A stretch of 64,000 bases of DNA from Streptacidiphilus sp. ASG 303 (GCF_020991365.1 NZ_JAJLRA010000002.1:310001-374000), one strand, 5' to 3'. Shown: positions 16,982 through 28,901, numbered from the stretch's first letter. The notes: generated by a model from the sequence alone, not told the origin. A program made the numbers and translations.

Positions 16982-17920
16982 TCAGCTCTCCGCGGAGATG
17001 ACGTCGAGGGCCCTGGCCAGGTCCTCGGGGTACTCGCTGGCGAACTCGGCCCACTGGCCGTCCGAGGGGTGCTCGAAGCCGAGGTGGACCGCGTGCAGCC
17101 ACTGCCGGGTGAGGCCGAGCCGCTTGGCGAGGACGGGGTCGGCGCCGTACGTGAGGTCGCCGGCGCAGGGGTGGCGGAGCGCGGCCATGTGCACCCGGAT
17201 CTGGTGGGTGCGCCCGGTCTCCAGCTTGATGTCGAGCAGGGAGGCCGCGCGGAAGGCCTCGATGAGGTCGTAGTGGGTGACCGACGGCTTGCCGGAGGCG
17301 ACGACGGCCCACTTCCAGTCGGCGGTGGGGTGCCGGTCGATGGGGGCGTCGACGGTGCCGCGCATCGGGTCCGGGTGGCCCTGGACGAGGGCGTTGTACC
17401 GCTTGTCGACGGTGCGCTCGCGGAACTGCTGCTTGAGCAGGCTGTAGGCGAGCTCGGACTTGGCGACGACCATCAGGCCGGAGGTGCCCACGTCCAGGCG
17501 GTGCACGATGCCCTGGCGCTCGGCCGCCCCGGAGGTGGAGATGCGGTAGCCGGCGGCGGCGAGGCCGCCGATGACGGTGGGGCCGGTCCAGCCGGGGCTG
17601 GGGTGGGCGGCGACGCCGACCGGCTTGTCGACGACGACGATGTGGTCGTCGTCGTGGACGATCCGCATGCCCTCGACGGGCTCGGCGACGACCTGCACGG
17701 GGGCCGGCGGGGCCGGGATCTCCACCTCCAGCCAGGCACCGGCGGTGACCCGGTCGGACTTGCCCGCCGTCGCCCCGTCGACCCGGACCTTGCCGTCGGA
17801 GGCGAGCTCGGCGGCCTTGGTGCGGGAGAAGCCGAACATGCGGGAGAGGGCGGCGTCGAGACGCTCGCCCTCCAGGCCGTCGGGTACGGGCAGGGTGCGG
17901 ATCTGCGCTGCGGTGCTCAC
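16982..17920 (-). CDS. rluD: RluD-type 23S rRNA pseudouridine synthase
   Basis: A 312-residue enzyme that converts uridines in helix 69 of 23S rRNA to pseudouridine. The S4 RNA-binding domain is at about 15-65 ([30 protein letters not shown]), and the RluA-family catalytic domain follows. [20 protein letters not shown] carries the catalytic Asp near residue 142, and [17 protein letters not shown] is the second signature. Length and motif order are normal. GTG start at 17920. It lies downstream of lspA on the same strand with a 97-base gap, an arrangement shared by many bacteria. Confidence 0.93.
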   Translation of the reverse strand: MSTAAQIRTLPVPDGLEGERLDAALSRMFGFSRTKAAELASDGKVRVDGATAGKSDRVTAGAWLEVEIPAPPAPVQVVAEPVEGMRIVHDDDHIVVVDKPVGVAAHPSPGWTGPTVIGGLAAAGYRISTSGAAERQGIVHRLDVGTSGLMVVAKSELAYSLLKQQFRERTVDKRYNALVQGHPDPMRGTVDAPIDRHPTADWKWAVVASGKPSVTHYDLIEAFRAASLLDIKLETGRTHQIRVHMAALRHPCAGDLTYGADPVLAKRLGLTRQWLHAVHLGFEHPSDGQWAEFASEYPEDLARALDVISAES

Positions 17921-18017
17921 CTGAACGAGTATGCCGGACCGCGGGGGCCCGGCTGCCCGCCCCGGGCGGCGGGACCCGGCGGCAGGACCGGGGGCCGGAC
18001 CGGCGGGGCGGGCCCGC

Positions 18018-18743
18018 TCAGCCCTGGCGGCCCTCCTCCGCGGCGCCGGCCGGCTCCTCCGCGGCGTCCCGGTCGCCCCGGTCGTCCCGGTCGCGGTGGA
18101 CGGTGCCGTCGGGGTTGGAGCCGCGGAAGGAGAGCAGGACCACCAGCACGCCGCCGCAGACGATGGCCGAGTCGGCCAGGTTGAAGACGGCGAAGTGCTG
18201 GAGCGAGACGAAGTCGACGACGTGCCCGCGGAAGACGGCCGGACCGCGGAAGAGGCGGTCGGTGAGGTTGCCGAGGGCGCCGCCGAGCAGCAGGCCGAGC
18301 GCGACCGCCCAGGGCAGGCTGTGCAGCTTGCGGGCGATGCGCCAGATGACGACGATCACCGAGGCGGCGATGAGGGTGAAGACGATGGTCAGCGCCTGGC
18401 CCATGCCGAAGGCCGCGCCGGGGTTGCGGATGACCTGGAAGGTGAGCACGTCGCCGATGACCCTGATGGGGGCGTGGCCCTCGAGGCCGGAGACGACGAG
18501 CAGCTTGCTGCCGAGGTCGACCAGGTAGGCGACGAGGGCGACGGCGAGGAGCACGGCGACCCGGCGGCGGCGGTGCGCCGCGCGTCCGTCCCGGTCCTCG
18601 GCGGTCCCGTCCTCCGCGGCGGGGGCGGTGCCGTCCTGCCCTGTGCCGTCCTGGCCTGCGCCGTGCCGGGTCGGACCGCCCTGGGCCGCGCCGTCCTGGG
18701 TCTGGTGGGAACCTGGCGTACTGATGATCCGCTCCGCTGCCGG
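18018..18743 (-). CDS. lspA: Lipoprotein signal peptidase II (start codon unresolved)
   Basis: This aspartyl protease cleaves the signal peptide of diacylglyceryl-prolipoproteins within the membrane. Four helices are present, beginning with [23 protein letters not shown]. The catalytic region shows [23 protein letters not shown] with the first Asp, and [20 protein letters not shown] with the second. A long N-terminal Gln/Asp/Gly-rich extension is usual in Streptomyces. The start is odd: a strong AGGAGGGG lies at 18756-18749, but the in-frame codons behind it (CAC CCG GCA GCG GAG CGG ATC ATC) include no ATG, GTG or TTG. The next in-frame GTG upstream is at 18911, inside traR, and the next downstream is in the first helix at 18554. 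The end given, 18743, is where translation ought to begin. Confidence 0.85.
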   Translation of the reverse strand, partial: PAAERIISTPGSHQTQDGAAQGGPTRHGAGQDGTGQDGTAPAAEDGTAEDRDGRAAHRRRRVAVLLAVALVAYLVDLGSKLLVVSGLEGHAPIRVIGDVLTFQVIRNPGAAFGMGQALTIVFTLIAASVIVVIWRIARKLHSLPWAVALGLLLGGALGNLTDRLFRGPAVFRGHVVDFVSLQHFAVFNLADSAIVCGGVLVVLLSFRGSNPDGTVHRDRDDRGDRDAAEEPAGAAEEGRQG

Positions 18744-18883
18744 GTGGGCCCCTCCTGACCGAAGGCGGGCAAGGAGGGAAGGTGGGGACCGGCCCCGGGG
18801 CCGGGGCGGCGCTGTCGAGGTCGAGGGTACGGCACCGGGCCGCCGCGGGGCGGCCCGGTCCGCACCGGCCGGGCGGGCGGGGG

Positions 18884-19477
18884 CTAGCGGCGCTCCTGCT
18901 TCGCCTTGCACTGGACGCAGAGCGTCGCCCGGGGGAACGCCTGCAGCCTGGCCTTGCCGACGGCCTGGCCGCAGGACTCGCAGAGGCCGAAGGCGTTGGC
19001 GTGCAGGCGGGCGAGGGCGCGCTCGGTCTGGGCGAGCATGTCGCGGGCGTTGTTGGCGAGGGCCAGCTCGTGCTCGCGGGAGATGTTCTTGGTCCCCGCG
19101 TCCACCTGGTCGTCGCCGGCGCCGTCGCCGGAGTCGCGCATCATGCCGGAGATGGCGGCCTCGGAGGTGTCGATCTCCTCGCGCAGCCGGGCGGCTTCGA
19201 CGGTCAGCTCGTCGCGCAGCTCGTCGACCTCGGCGGCCGTCCAGTGGTCCTCGCCGGGGCGGACGGGGAGCTGCGCCGGGTCGAGCGGCCCGGGGTCGGG
19301 CGCGGCGACGGCGGCGGCGCCGGCCGCGGCCGGCGCGTGGGTGCGGGTGGTCGCCGCGGGCCGTGCGGCGGCGGTGCCGGTCTTGCGGCGGGTGGTCACA
19401 GTCCCCTCCCCCGGGTCCGCCACGGCCCTGCGGGCCCGCCGGACGGCGGTGGTCCCGTTCTCAGCCTTCTCAGCCAT
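18884..19477 (-). CDS. TraR/DksA-family zinc-finger protein
   Basis: A 197-residue protein with ATG at 19477 and GAAGGGG eight bases upstream. About 75 residues of Ala/Arg/Thr-rich low complexity precede the DksA-like coiled coil ([23 protein letters not shown] and [27 protein letters not shown]). The four-Cys zinc finger [20 protein letters not shown] and [11 protein letters not shown] ends it. DksA relatives enter the RNA polymerase secondary channel, but actinobacterial members often lack the acidic tip and their targets are unclear. It lies between ileS (divergent) and lspA. Confidence 0.9.
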   Translation of the reverse strand: MAEKAENGTTAVRRARRAVADPGEGTVTTRRKTGTAAARPAATTRTHAPAAAGAAAVAAPDPGPLDPAQLPVRPGEDHWTAAEVDELRDELTVEAARLREEIDTSEAAISGMMRDSGDGAGDDQVDAGTKNISREHELALANNARDMLAQTERALARLHANAFGLCESCGQAVGKARLQAFPRATLCVQCKAKQERR

Positions 19478-19537
19478 GGCTACGACCCCTTCACGAATGA
19501 CGGTGGCCCGGAGGTTCCCGGACCGCTCAGTGCCGGA

Positions 19538-19566
19538 ACGATAATTCGATGCGATTCGTGCCACAA
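19538..19566 (-). promoter_or_regulatory. Candidate promoter of the traR/dksA-like gene
   Basis: TTGTGG (19566-19561) and TATCGT (19543-19538) on the minus strand are spaced by 17 bases. Transcription would begin near 19531 and give a leader of about 54 bases before the ATG at 19477. Confidence 0.5.
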
Positions 19567-19703
19567 CCGGACATTCCGGCAACATCAGATGTCCACCCGG
19601 GGAGTCCCTCCCCAGGTCTGACGGGTTTGTGCCCAGAACGTCACCCACTAACCGCATTCCGTGGCCGTTACCGGCCGGTCCGGGGAAAGCGGTGGCACCG
19701 GCC

Positions 19704-19709
19704 TATACA
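19704..19709 (+). promoter_or_regulatory. Candidate -10 element of the ileS transcript
   Basis: TATACA is a good -10 element, and transcription would start near 19715, just at the base of T-box stem I. The -35 region is GC-rich and not recognisable. Confidence 0.5.
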
Positions 19710-19715
19710 CTGCTG

Positions 19716-20004
19716 CTGCGAGGCGTCGATGGGACGAGTACCTCCGCACGCAGCCAGCAGCGAACCGGGGACGGTGGGAGCCCGGGGGCGTGCGCGGCGG
19801 GAAGATCACCCCGGAGCCGCCGGAAGAACGGCCCAGGCCCCAGGCCGCGGCCCGGTAGAACCGGCAGCAAGCACAAACGAGTGGGTCGGGGAACGCGCAG
19901 GCGGCACCCGGCCAAGGAGGGTGGTACCGCGGGCCGGCGCACGCCGTCTCGTCCCTCCGTCGGAAGCCGTCACGACACGCGTCCGCCGGAGGAAGGCCCC
20001 CGCG
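19716..20004 (+). promoter_or_regulatory. T-box riboswitch controlling ileS (translational type)
   Basis: The leader holds the T-box core GGGTGGTACCGCG within 19914-19931, where TGGT (19922-19925) can pair with the uncharged ACCA end of tRNA-Ile. Stem I is readable: AGTA (19737-19740), helix CGCACGC (19745-19751) pairing with GCGTGCG (19788-19794), an inner CCGGG hairpin, then GAAG followed by the likely Ile specifier ATC (19805-19807) and an A. CCCTCC (19953-19958) can pair either with GGAGGG of the T-box arm (19916-19921) or with the ribosome site GGAGG (19988-19992). Uncharged tRNA-Ile should therefore free the ribosome site. No U-run follows, which supports control of translation, as known for actinobacterial ileS leaders. 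Confidence 0.92.
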
Positions 20005-23148
<3,144 letters not shown>

Positions 23149-23210
23149 ACCGCACGGCCCCGCCGTGCGGCCCGACCGCACGGCGGGGCCGGACGGCCTG
23201 ACCGCACGTG

Positions 23211-23249
23211 AAGGAGCCGTCGCCCCCGGTCCGGGGGCGGCGGCTCCTT
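23211..23249 (+). terminator. Intrinsic terminator of ileS
   Basis: A long hairpin: AAGGAGCCG (23211-23219) pairs with CGGCTCCTT (23241-23249) and CGCCCCCG (23221-23228) with CGGGGGCG (23232-23239), with one T-G mismatch and a 3-base loop. It begins 62 bases after the ileS stop. Confidence 0.85.
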
Positions 23250-23308
23250 CGTGTCCGGCTCCTCGGCGCCCGGGGCCGGCCCCCGGGCGTGTCCGGCGCC
23301 CGCGGACC

Positions 23309-23405
23309 CCGGACACGAGGACCCGGACACGAGGACCCGGACACGAGGACCCGGACACGAGGGCCCGGACACGAGGACCCGGACACGAGGACCCGGACAC
23401 GAAGG
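23309..23405. repeat. 14-bp tandem repeat between ileS and divIVA
   Basis: Almost seven copies of CCGGACACGAGGAC start every 14 bases from 23309. One copy has GGGC in place of GGAC, and the last is cut short by the divIVA terminator stem. The array fills the space between the ileS and divIVA terminators in a 319-base gene-free stretch. Confidence 0.9.
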
Positions 23406-23434
23406 CGCCCCCGCTGCGGTGCAGCGGGGGCGCC
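23404..23434. terminator. Hairpin terminator at the end of divIVA
   Basis: A 14-bp perfect stem (23404-23417 with 23421-23434) with a 3-base loop lies 33 bases beyond the divIVA stop. It can also act on readthrough from ileS. Confidence 0.8.
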
Positions 23435-23467
23435 CTCGGCGTGTCTCAGATCACGGCCGACCGGACC

Positions 23468-24667
23468 TCAGTTGTCGTTCTCCTCGTCGATGAGGAAGCC
23501 GCGCATCGGGGTCGGGGCCTGCTGCAGCGGCTGCGGGGGCTGCGGGCGCACCGCGGCCATCGGCTGGGTCATGCCCGCCGGGGCCATCGGGGAGCCGTTG
23601 CCGCCGCCGAAGCTCGGCTGGCCGCCGTTGCCGCCGCCGAACGACGACTGGCCGCCGAAGCTCGGCTGGCCGCCGTTGCCGCCGCCGAAGGACTGCTGGC
23701 CGCCGAAGGTCTGGCCGCCCATGCCCGACGGGGCGCCGGCCGGGGCCATCGACGCCGCCGGGGGCAGCGAGGCCGTGGCCGGTGTCCGCGGCGGGGCGAG
23801 CGAGTCGTCGGCCTGCGACTCCAGCTGGCGCAGCTGCGTCTCCAGGTACGACTTCAGGCGGGTGCGGTACTCGCGCTCGAAGGCGCGCAGGTCCTCGACC
23901 TTGCGCTCCAGCGTGGCGCGGGCCGACTCCAGGGAGCCCATGGCGACGCGGTGCTTCTCCTGCGCGTCACGCTCCAGCGCGTCGGCCTTGGACCGGGCGT
24001 CGCGCTCCAGGCCCTCGGCGCGGCTGCGGGCCTCGCCGACGATCTTGTTGGCCTCGGAGCGGGCCTCGGCGATCGCCTGGTCGGCGGTCTGCTGGGCGAG
24101 GGCGAGCACGCGGGCGGCGCTGTCGCCGCCGGGGCCCTGCTGCTGGGGCATGTGCGGCTGCGGGCCGCCGTGACCCATGGGGCCGCCCATCGGACCGCCC
24201 ATGGGGCCGCCCATCGGACCGCCGTGGCCCATCGGACCGCCCATGGGGCCGCCCATCTGCTGCGGCATCGGCTGGCCGCCGGGGCCGGCCGGGAGCTGCG
24301 GGGGGCCGCCCATCTGCTGCTGGTGCTGCTGCTGGCCGCCCGGGGGCAGGCCGAGCTGCTGGGGGCCGCCCATCTGCTGCGGCATCTGCTGCTGGCCCGG
24401 CACGGGGGGGCCCGATATGGCAGCGGGGACGGGGGCGCCCGGACGCTGCTGCTGGTCCTGCTCCTTGCGCATGTTCTGCTGGTTCTGCGCGGCGGCACGG
24501 GTCGCCGCGGCCAGCTTGGCGCGCAGGTCCTCGTTCTCGCGGAGCAGACGGGTCAGCTCTGCTTCGACCTCGTCGAGGAAGGCATCGACCTCGTCCTCGT
24601 CATAGCCTTCGCGGAGGCGGACGGTCGTGAACTGCTTGTTACGAACGTCCTCGGGGGTCAACGGCAT
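23468..24667 (-). CDS. divIVA: Polar growth scaffold DivIVA / Wag31
   Basis: A 399-residue coiled-coil protein that marks hyphal tips and recruits the wall-synthesis machinery. The N-terminal membrane-binding domain is MPLTPEDVRNKQFTTVRLREGYDEDEVDAFLDEVEAEL (quoted in part: LTPEDVRNKQF), with the first coiled coil to about residue 65. A Gln/Met/Pro/Gly-rich linker (about 70-180) contains many GGPMG repeats. The second coiled coil (about 185-285) starts at ARVLALAQQTADQAIAEAR and contains EANKIVGEARSRAEGLERDA. The tail has repeated QPSFGG units and ends in RGFLIDEENDN. The long linker is a Streptomyces feature. ATG at 24667. Confidence 0.95.
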   Translation of the reverse strand: MPLTPEDVRNKQFTTVRLREGYDEDEVDAFLDEVEAELTRLLRENEDLRAKLAAATRAAAQNQQNMRKEQDQQQRPGAPVPAAISGPPVPGQQQMPQQMGGPQQLGLPPGGQQQHQQQMGGPPQLPAGPGGQPMPQQMGGPMGGPMGHGGPMGGPMGGPMGGPMGHGGPQPHMPQQQGPGGDSAARVLALAQQTADQAIAEARSEANKIVGEARSRAEGLERDARSKADALERDAQEKHRVAMGSLESARATLERKVEDLRAFEREYRTRLKSYLETQLRQLESQADDSLAPPRTPATASLPPAASMAPAGAPSGMGGQTFGGQQSFGGGNGGQPSFGGQSSFGGGNGGQPSFGGGNGSPMAPAGMTQPMAAVRPQPPQPLQQAPTPMRGFLIDEENDN

Positions 24668-24709
24668 CTCTTCACCTCAACGTGATCGTCGGCACACCGG
24701 TGTCCTGTC

Positions 24710-25006
24710 TCATGACAGCCACATGAACTGCGCAACGAGCGACCTCAGGACATACACAATGATCATCAATACGAAGAAGGACAGGTCGAGCGCCACGCCC
24801 CCGAGACGCAGCGGCGGAATGAACCGCCGCAGAAGCTTGAGCGGCGGATCCGTGACAGTGTACGTGGCCTCCAGGACCACAACCATGGCCTTGCCCGGGT
24901 GCCAGGACCGGGCGAACTGGAAGACCCAGTCCATCACCAGCCGGAAGAGCAGGATGACGAGGAAAGCGGTCAGTGCGTAGAAGAGCACTGCCGACACGAT
25001 GCCCAT
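24710..25006 (-). CDS. YggT-family integral membrane protein
   Basis: A 98-residue protein with ATG at 25006, GGAAGG upstream and a longer frame rejected for lack of a ribosome site. Two YggT repeats can be seen: helices at about 2-25 (IVSAVLFYALTAFLVILLFRL) and 70-95 (LDLSFFVLMIIVYVLRSLVAQ), with the conserved TDPPLKLLRRFIPPLRLGG in between. It sits in the conserved sepF-yggT-divIVA order. Relatives have been linked to septum and membrane functions, but the molecular role is unknown. Confidence 0.88.
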   Translation of the reverse strand: MGIVSAVLFYALTAFLVILLFRLVMDWVFQFARSWHPGKAMVVVLEATYTVTDPPLKLLRRFIPPLRLGGVALDLSFFVLMIIVYVLRSLVAQFMWLS

Positions 25007-25085
25007 CGCGCCTTCCCCTCCCTCTTCCTGTTCGTTCCGGACGTCACTTGCTGTCAGCGGATCCGCACGTGGTGTCGCGGCCGGG

Positions 25086-25682
25086 TCAGCTCTGGTTGAA
25101 GAACCCACCCTCGGCGATGCGCGCCTTGTCCTCCGCCGTGACATCGACGTTAGCAGGAGACAGGAGGAACACCTTCTGCGTCACCCGCTCGATGCTGCCG
25201 TGGAGGCCGAAGACGAGCCCAGCCGCGAAGTCTACGAGGCGCTTGGCGTCGGTGTCGTCCATCTCCGTGAGATTCATGATCACGGGGGTCCCGTCGCGGA
25301 AGTGCTCCCCGATGGTGCGGGCCTCGTTGTACGTTCGGGGGTGGAGCGTGGTGATGCGGTAGGGCTCTCGCTCGTTGACGACCTTGGGCATGATCACCGG
25401 GGCGCTCTTCTCCACGTGGCGGCGTTCGGGTGTGATGGACGACACCGGGGCCATCCGCACCGGCTCCTGGCGGACCGGCACCGGCCGCTCCGGCACGGGG
25501 GCGGCGTGCGGCACCGGCTGTGCGGGCGCGGCGGCCTGCCGGGGCACCTCCTCGGTGCGCCCGGTGCGGAGCGGCTCGGGGTCCGCGTCGTAGTCGTCGT
25601 CGGGGTCGTACCCCTGGCCGTCGTAGGTCTCGTCCTCCACGAGGCCGAGGTAGACCGCCATCTTGCGCATAGCGCCGGCCAT
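25086..25682 (-). CDS. sepF: Cell division protein SepF
   Basis: A 198-residue Z-ring anchor that binds the FtsZ tail and the membrane. Residues 1-15 ([15 protein letters not shown]) form the amphipathic membrane helix. An acidic, then Pro-rich linker covers about 16-95. The SepF core lies at about 105-190: [40 protein letters not shown] and [19 protein letters not shown] at 25682. In the 217-base gap upstream, two TTTTGTCC copies (25855-25862 and 25865-25872) lie ten bases apart and could be a binding site near its promoter. Confidence 0.95.
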   Translation of the reverse strand: MAGAMRKMAVYLGLVEDETYDGQGYDPDDDYDADPEPLRTGRTEEVPRQAAAPAQPVPHAAPVPERPVPVRQEPVRMAPVSSITPERRHVEKSAPVIMPKVVNEREPYRITTLHPRTYNEARTIGEHFRDGTPVIMNLTEMDDTDAKRLVDFAAGLVFGLHGSIERVTQKVFLLSPANVDVTAEDKARIAEGGFFNQS

Positions 25683-25899
25683 ACTCCTGTCCTCCGCTCT
25701 GTGGTGGATCGGCCCGTCACCGGCCGGACCCCGCCGTCGGCGGGACGCCCACGGTCGGGACCGCGGTCCGCCCGGGCCCGACCATGGGTCAGATCCCGTG
25801 CGCGGCCGCGGACATGCGATCCACAGGTCGCGGCCGAGAGGTGGCTGCGACCACTTTTGTCCTATTTTGTCCTGTGGTCTGATCTACTCATCGGTGACG

Positions 25900-26697
25900 T
25901 TACCGGAGGGGTGGCCGCGCACCGAGCACCGCCGTTCCGACGCGCACATGTGTCGCACCGGCCGCAACGGCCTCCTCGAGGTCGCCACTCATGCCCGCGG
26001 AGACCATCGTGGCACCGGGATGCACCGCCCGTACGGCGGTTGCGATTTCCGCCAGCCGCCCGAAGGCGGCCGCCGGATCGCCCGCGTAACGGCCCGCCAG
26101 GGGTGCGACGGTCATCACACCCCCCAGCCGCAGCCCGGGCGCGTCGGCGATCATGTCCGCGAGCGCCGCGACCTCCTCCGGGGTCACCCCGGCGCGGCCT
26201 CCGCCCGCCCCCGCCTCGCGGTCGAGCGCCACCTGCACCAGGCAGCCGAGGTCGGGCCGCTCCGCGCGCACGACCGCGGCGGAGAGGGCGTCGACCAGCC
26301 GCGGCCGGTCGACGGAGTGCACCCAGTCCGCGTACCGGACGACGGAGCGGGCCTTGTTGGTCTGCAGCTGTCCGACGAAGTGCCAGGTGAGCGGCAGGTC
26401 CGCGCAGGCCTCGGCCTTGGGGGCGGCGTCCTGGTCGCGGTTCTCGGCGACGTCGGACACCCCGAGCGCGCTCAGCAGCCGGGTGTCCTCGGCCGGATAG
26501 GTCTTGGTCACCACGACGAGGGAGACCTCGTCGCGGGCGCGGCCGGCGGCGGCGCACGCGGCGGCGATCCGCCGCTCGACGGCGGCGAGGTTCGCGGCGA
26601 GCTGCCGGTGGCGCTCCCGCAGGGCGGGGGCCGCTCCCTCGGGGGGCGGGGGGAGTGCCGGCCCGCCGGGGTGCGGGCCGTCGAGGTCGTCGTTCAT
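25900..26697 (-). CDS. YggS-family pyridoxal-phosphate homeostasis protein
   Basis: A 265-residue TIM-barrel protein that binds PLP and helps control free vitamin B6 levels. The PLP lysine lies in VSLVVVTKTYPAED. VAENRDQDAAPKA, LTWHFVGQLQTNKAR, LGGVMTVAPLAG and MVSAGMSGDLEEAVAAGATHVRVGTAVLG (shortened here to SAGMSGDLEEA) are family signatures. The first 30 residues are Pro-rich and extra. Its ATG at 26697 overlaps the stop of pgeF by four bases (ATGA), so translation is coupled. Confidence 0.93.
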   Translation of the reverse strand: MNDDLDGPHPGGPALPPPPEGAAPALRERHRQLAANLAAVERRIAAACAAAGRARDEVSLVVVTKTYPAEDTRLLSALGVSDVAENRDQDAAPKAEACADLPLTWHFVGQLQTNKARSVVRYADWVHSVDRPRLVDALSAAVVRAERPDLGCLVQVALDREAGAGGGRAGVTPEEVAALADMIADAPGLRLGGVMTVAPLAGRYAGDPAAAFGRLAEIATAVRAVHPGATMVSAGMSGDLEEAVAAGATHVRVGTAVLGARPPLR

Positions 26698-27434
26698 GTC
26701 GATCGGGGGTCCAGCCAGACGTAGCCCGCGAGGCGCCCGGTGCGCTGCTCGCGGCGGTAGGAGAAGTGGTCCGCCGACTCCAGGGTGCAGACCGGGGAGC
26801 GGCGCAGGTCGGTGACGCCGGCCTCGGCGAGCTGGGCGGCGACCCCGCCCGGCACGTCCAGGGCCGGGGTGCCCCAGGAGGTGGCGGCGTGCGCGGCCGG
26901 GACGGCGGCGGCGACCTCGGCGCGCAGCGCCTCGGGCACCTCGTAGCAGTGGCCGCAGACGGCGGGCCCGGTCACGGCGGTGATCCGCCCGGGTCGGGCG
27001 CCGAGCCGCACCATCGCGGCGACGGCGGCGGGGACGACCCCGGCGGCGAGGCCGGGGCGCCCGGCGTGGGCGGCGGCGGCCACCCCGGCGACGGGGTCGG
27101 CCAGCAGCACCGGGGTGCAGTCGGCGGTGAGCACGGCGAGGGCGAGGCCGGGCCGGGCGGTCACCAGGGCGTCCACCCGGGGTGCCTCCCCGTCGGCCTG
27201 ACGGCCGGTCGCCTCGGCGACGTCGCGGCCGTGGACCTGGTTCATCCAGACCACGTCGGCCGGGTCGAGGCCGAGGGCCCCGGCGGCGAGCGCCCGGTTG
27301 CGGCGCACGTCGGCGGGGTCGTCGCCGACGGCCCCGCCGAGGTTGAGCTCGCCGTACGGAGCGGAGCTCACCCCGCCCCACCGGTCGGTGAAGGCGAAGT
27401 GAGCCCCGTCGCGGTCGATCCGCTCCCCGATCAC
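26694..27434 (-). CDS. pgeF: Laccase-domain purine nucleoside phosphorylase PgeF (YfiH family)
   Basis: A 246-residue protein of the polyphenol-oxidoreductase laccase family. Relatives phosphorolyse adenosine and inosine, and a peptidoglycan-editing role has been shown in E. coli. Metal ligands are visible in WMNQVHGRDV (His), VLTADCTPVLL (Cys) and AAAHAGRPGLA (His), in family order. TDRWGGVSSAPYGELNLG is the N-terminal signature. GTG start at 27434. It lies 55 bases downstream of ftsZ. Confidence 0.92.
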   Translation of the reverse strand: MIGERIDRDGAHFAFTDRWGGVSSAPYGELNLGGAVGDDPADVRRNRALAAGALGLDPADVVWMNQVHGRDVAEATGRQADGEAPRVDALVTARPGLALAVLTADCTPVLLADPVAGVAAAAHAGRPGLAAGVVPAAVAAMVRLGARPGRITAVTGPAVCGHCYEVPEALRAEVAAAVPAAHAATSWGTPALDVPGGVAAQLAEAGVTDLRRSPVCTLESADHFSYRREQRTGRLAGYVWLDPRST

Positions 27435-27489
27435 GCGCTGCTCCCCGGTCGTGCGGCGGGCGGTGCGGCTATCGGTGCTGCCGGAGCGG

Positions 27490-28689
27490 TCACTTGAGGA
27501 AGTCCGGGACGTCCAGCTCCTCGGCCGGCGTCTCCACGTAGGGCCGCTGCACCGGGGGCATCTGCGGCGGGACCGGCGGCGCCACCGGGGCGGGCTCGGT
27601 GCGGGCGGCCGGCATCTCGTCGGCGGCCGGGGCCACCGAGCCGAGGCCGCCGTAGGAGGGGCGCGAGGGCGCGGCCGGGCGGTCGCGGTCGCGGTCCGCC
27701 GGACCGGCCTTGACCACCGGCTCGCGGACGATGGCCGGGGGCTGCCCGCCGTCGAACCCGGCCGCGATCACCGTCACCCGGACCTCGTCGCCGAGCGCGT
27801 CGTCGATGACGGCGCCGAAGATGATGTTGGCCTCCGGGTGGGCGGCCTCGCTGACCAGCTGGGCCGCCTCGTTGATCTCGAAGAGGCCGAGGTCGGAGCC
27901 GCCGGAGATGGAGAGCAGCACACCGCGGGCGCCGTCGATGGACGCCTCCAGCAGCGGGGAGGAGATCGCCATCTCGGCCGCGGCCTTGGCGCGGTCCTCG
28001 CCGCGGGCGGAGCCGATGCCCATGAGGGCCGAACCGGCGTCCGACATGACGGACTTGACGTCGGCGAAGTCGAGGTTGATCAGGCCGGGGGTGGTGATGA
28101 GGTCGGTGATGCCCTGGACGCCGGAGAGCAGCACCTGGTCGGCGGAGCGGAACGCGTCCAGCACGCTGACCTGGCGGTCCGAGATGGACAGCAGCCGGTC
28201 GTTGGGGATGACGATGAGGGTGTCGACCTCCTCGCGCAGCTGCGCGATGCCGTCCTCCGCCTGGTTGGCGCGGCGGCGGCCCTCGAACGTGAAGGGGCGG
28301 GTGACCACGCCGATGGTCAGGGCGCCCAGCGAGCGGGCGATGTTGGCGACGACGGGCGCGCCGCCGGTGCCGGTGCCGCCGCCCTCGCCGGCGGTGACGA
28401 AGACCATGTCGGCCCCCTTGAGGACCTCCTCGATCTCCTCGCGGTGGTCCTCGGCGGCCTTGCGGCCGACGTCGGGGTTGGCGCCGGCGCCGAGACCCCT
28501 GGTGAGTTCGCGGCCCACGTCGAGCTTGACGTCGGCGTCGCTCATCAGGAGGGCCTGTGCATCGGTGTTGATCGCGATGAACTCGACGCCCTTGAGCCCG
28601 ACCTCGATCATCCGGTTGATGGCGTTCACGCCACCGCCGCCGATACCGACGACCTTGATGACTGCGAGGTAGTTCTGCGGTGCTGCCAC
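27490..28689 (-). CDS. ftsZ: Cell division GTPase FtsZ
   Basis: The tubulin homologue that forms the Z-ring; in Streptomyces it is needed for sporulation septa but not for growth. 399 residues, GTG at 28689. [19 protein letters not shown] opens the nucleotide domain, the tubulin signature GGGTGTG is at residues 103-109, and the catalytic T7 loop is [11 protein letters not shown]. The C-terminal linker is Pro/Ala-rich, and [10 protein letters not shown] is the tail that binds SepF and other partners. A 401-base regulatory region with two palindromes separates it from ftsQ, which agrees with separate control of ftsZ. Confidence 0.97.
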   Translation of the reverse strand: MAAPQNYLAVIKVVGIGGGGVNAINRMIEVGLKGVEFIAINTDAQALLMSDADVKLDVGRELTRGLGAGANPDVGRKAAEDHREEIEEVLKGADMVFVTAGEGGGTGTGGAPVVANIARSLGALTIGVVTRPFTFEGRRRANQAEDGIAQLREEVDTLIVIPNDRLLSISDRQVSVLDAFRSADQVLLSGVQGITDLITTPGLINLDFADVKSVMSDAGSALMGIGSARGEDRAKAAAEMAISSPLLEASIDGARGVLLSISGGSDLGLFEINEAAQLVSEAAHPEANIIFGAVIDDALGDEVRVTVIAAGFDGGQPPAIVREPVVKAGPADRDRDRPAAPSRPSYGGLGSVAPAADEMPAARTEPAPVAPPVPPQMPPVQRPYVETPAEELDVPDFLK

Positions 28690-28814
28690 GTCGAAGGCCT
28701 CTCGCCTCGGTGTACCGGGTCGGACGGCTGCGTGGTGACCGCCGTTCGACGAATGCCGATGGGTGGGGTGCCCGTTTCCGGGGCATGCGCCCCGGAATGC
28801 CGACCGCCGACCCG

Positions 28815-28839
28815 AACCCTAAACTTGAGGTTTAGGGTT
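28815..28839. promoter_or_regulatory. 25-bp palindrome upstream of ftsZ
   Basis: Ten-base arms AACCCTAAAC (28815-28824) and GTTTAGGGTT (28830-28839) are perfectly complementary around TTGAG. The element lies 126-150 bases upstream of the ftsZ start. On the minus strand a TTGAGA about 18 bases upstream of TAACCC would place a promoter -10 in one arm, so the palindrome may be an operator over an ftsZ promoter. The neighbouring GGACACGGACACGG carries two GACAC motifs, the core that WhiA recognises in Streptomyces. Confidence 0.6.
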
Positions 28840-28901
28840 AATGCCGTGTCCGTGTCCTTCTCAACGTCCTGGTGACACAGGACCCTAGGTCGATGCGCGG
28901 C

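Noticed and set aside
23309-23405. CRISPR-like array
   Set aside because: The repeats are directly adjacent with no spacers, the unit is only 14 bp, and no cas gene is near.
28815-28839. Telomere-like CCCTAA sequence
   Set aside because: Streptomyces ends do not use this repeat. It is one copy in a palindrome upstream of ftsZ in core genes.
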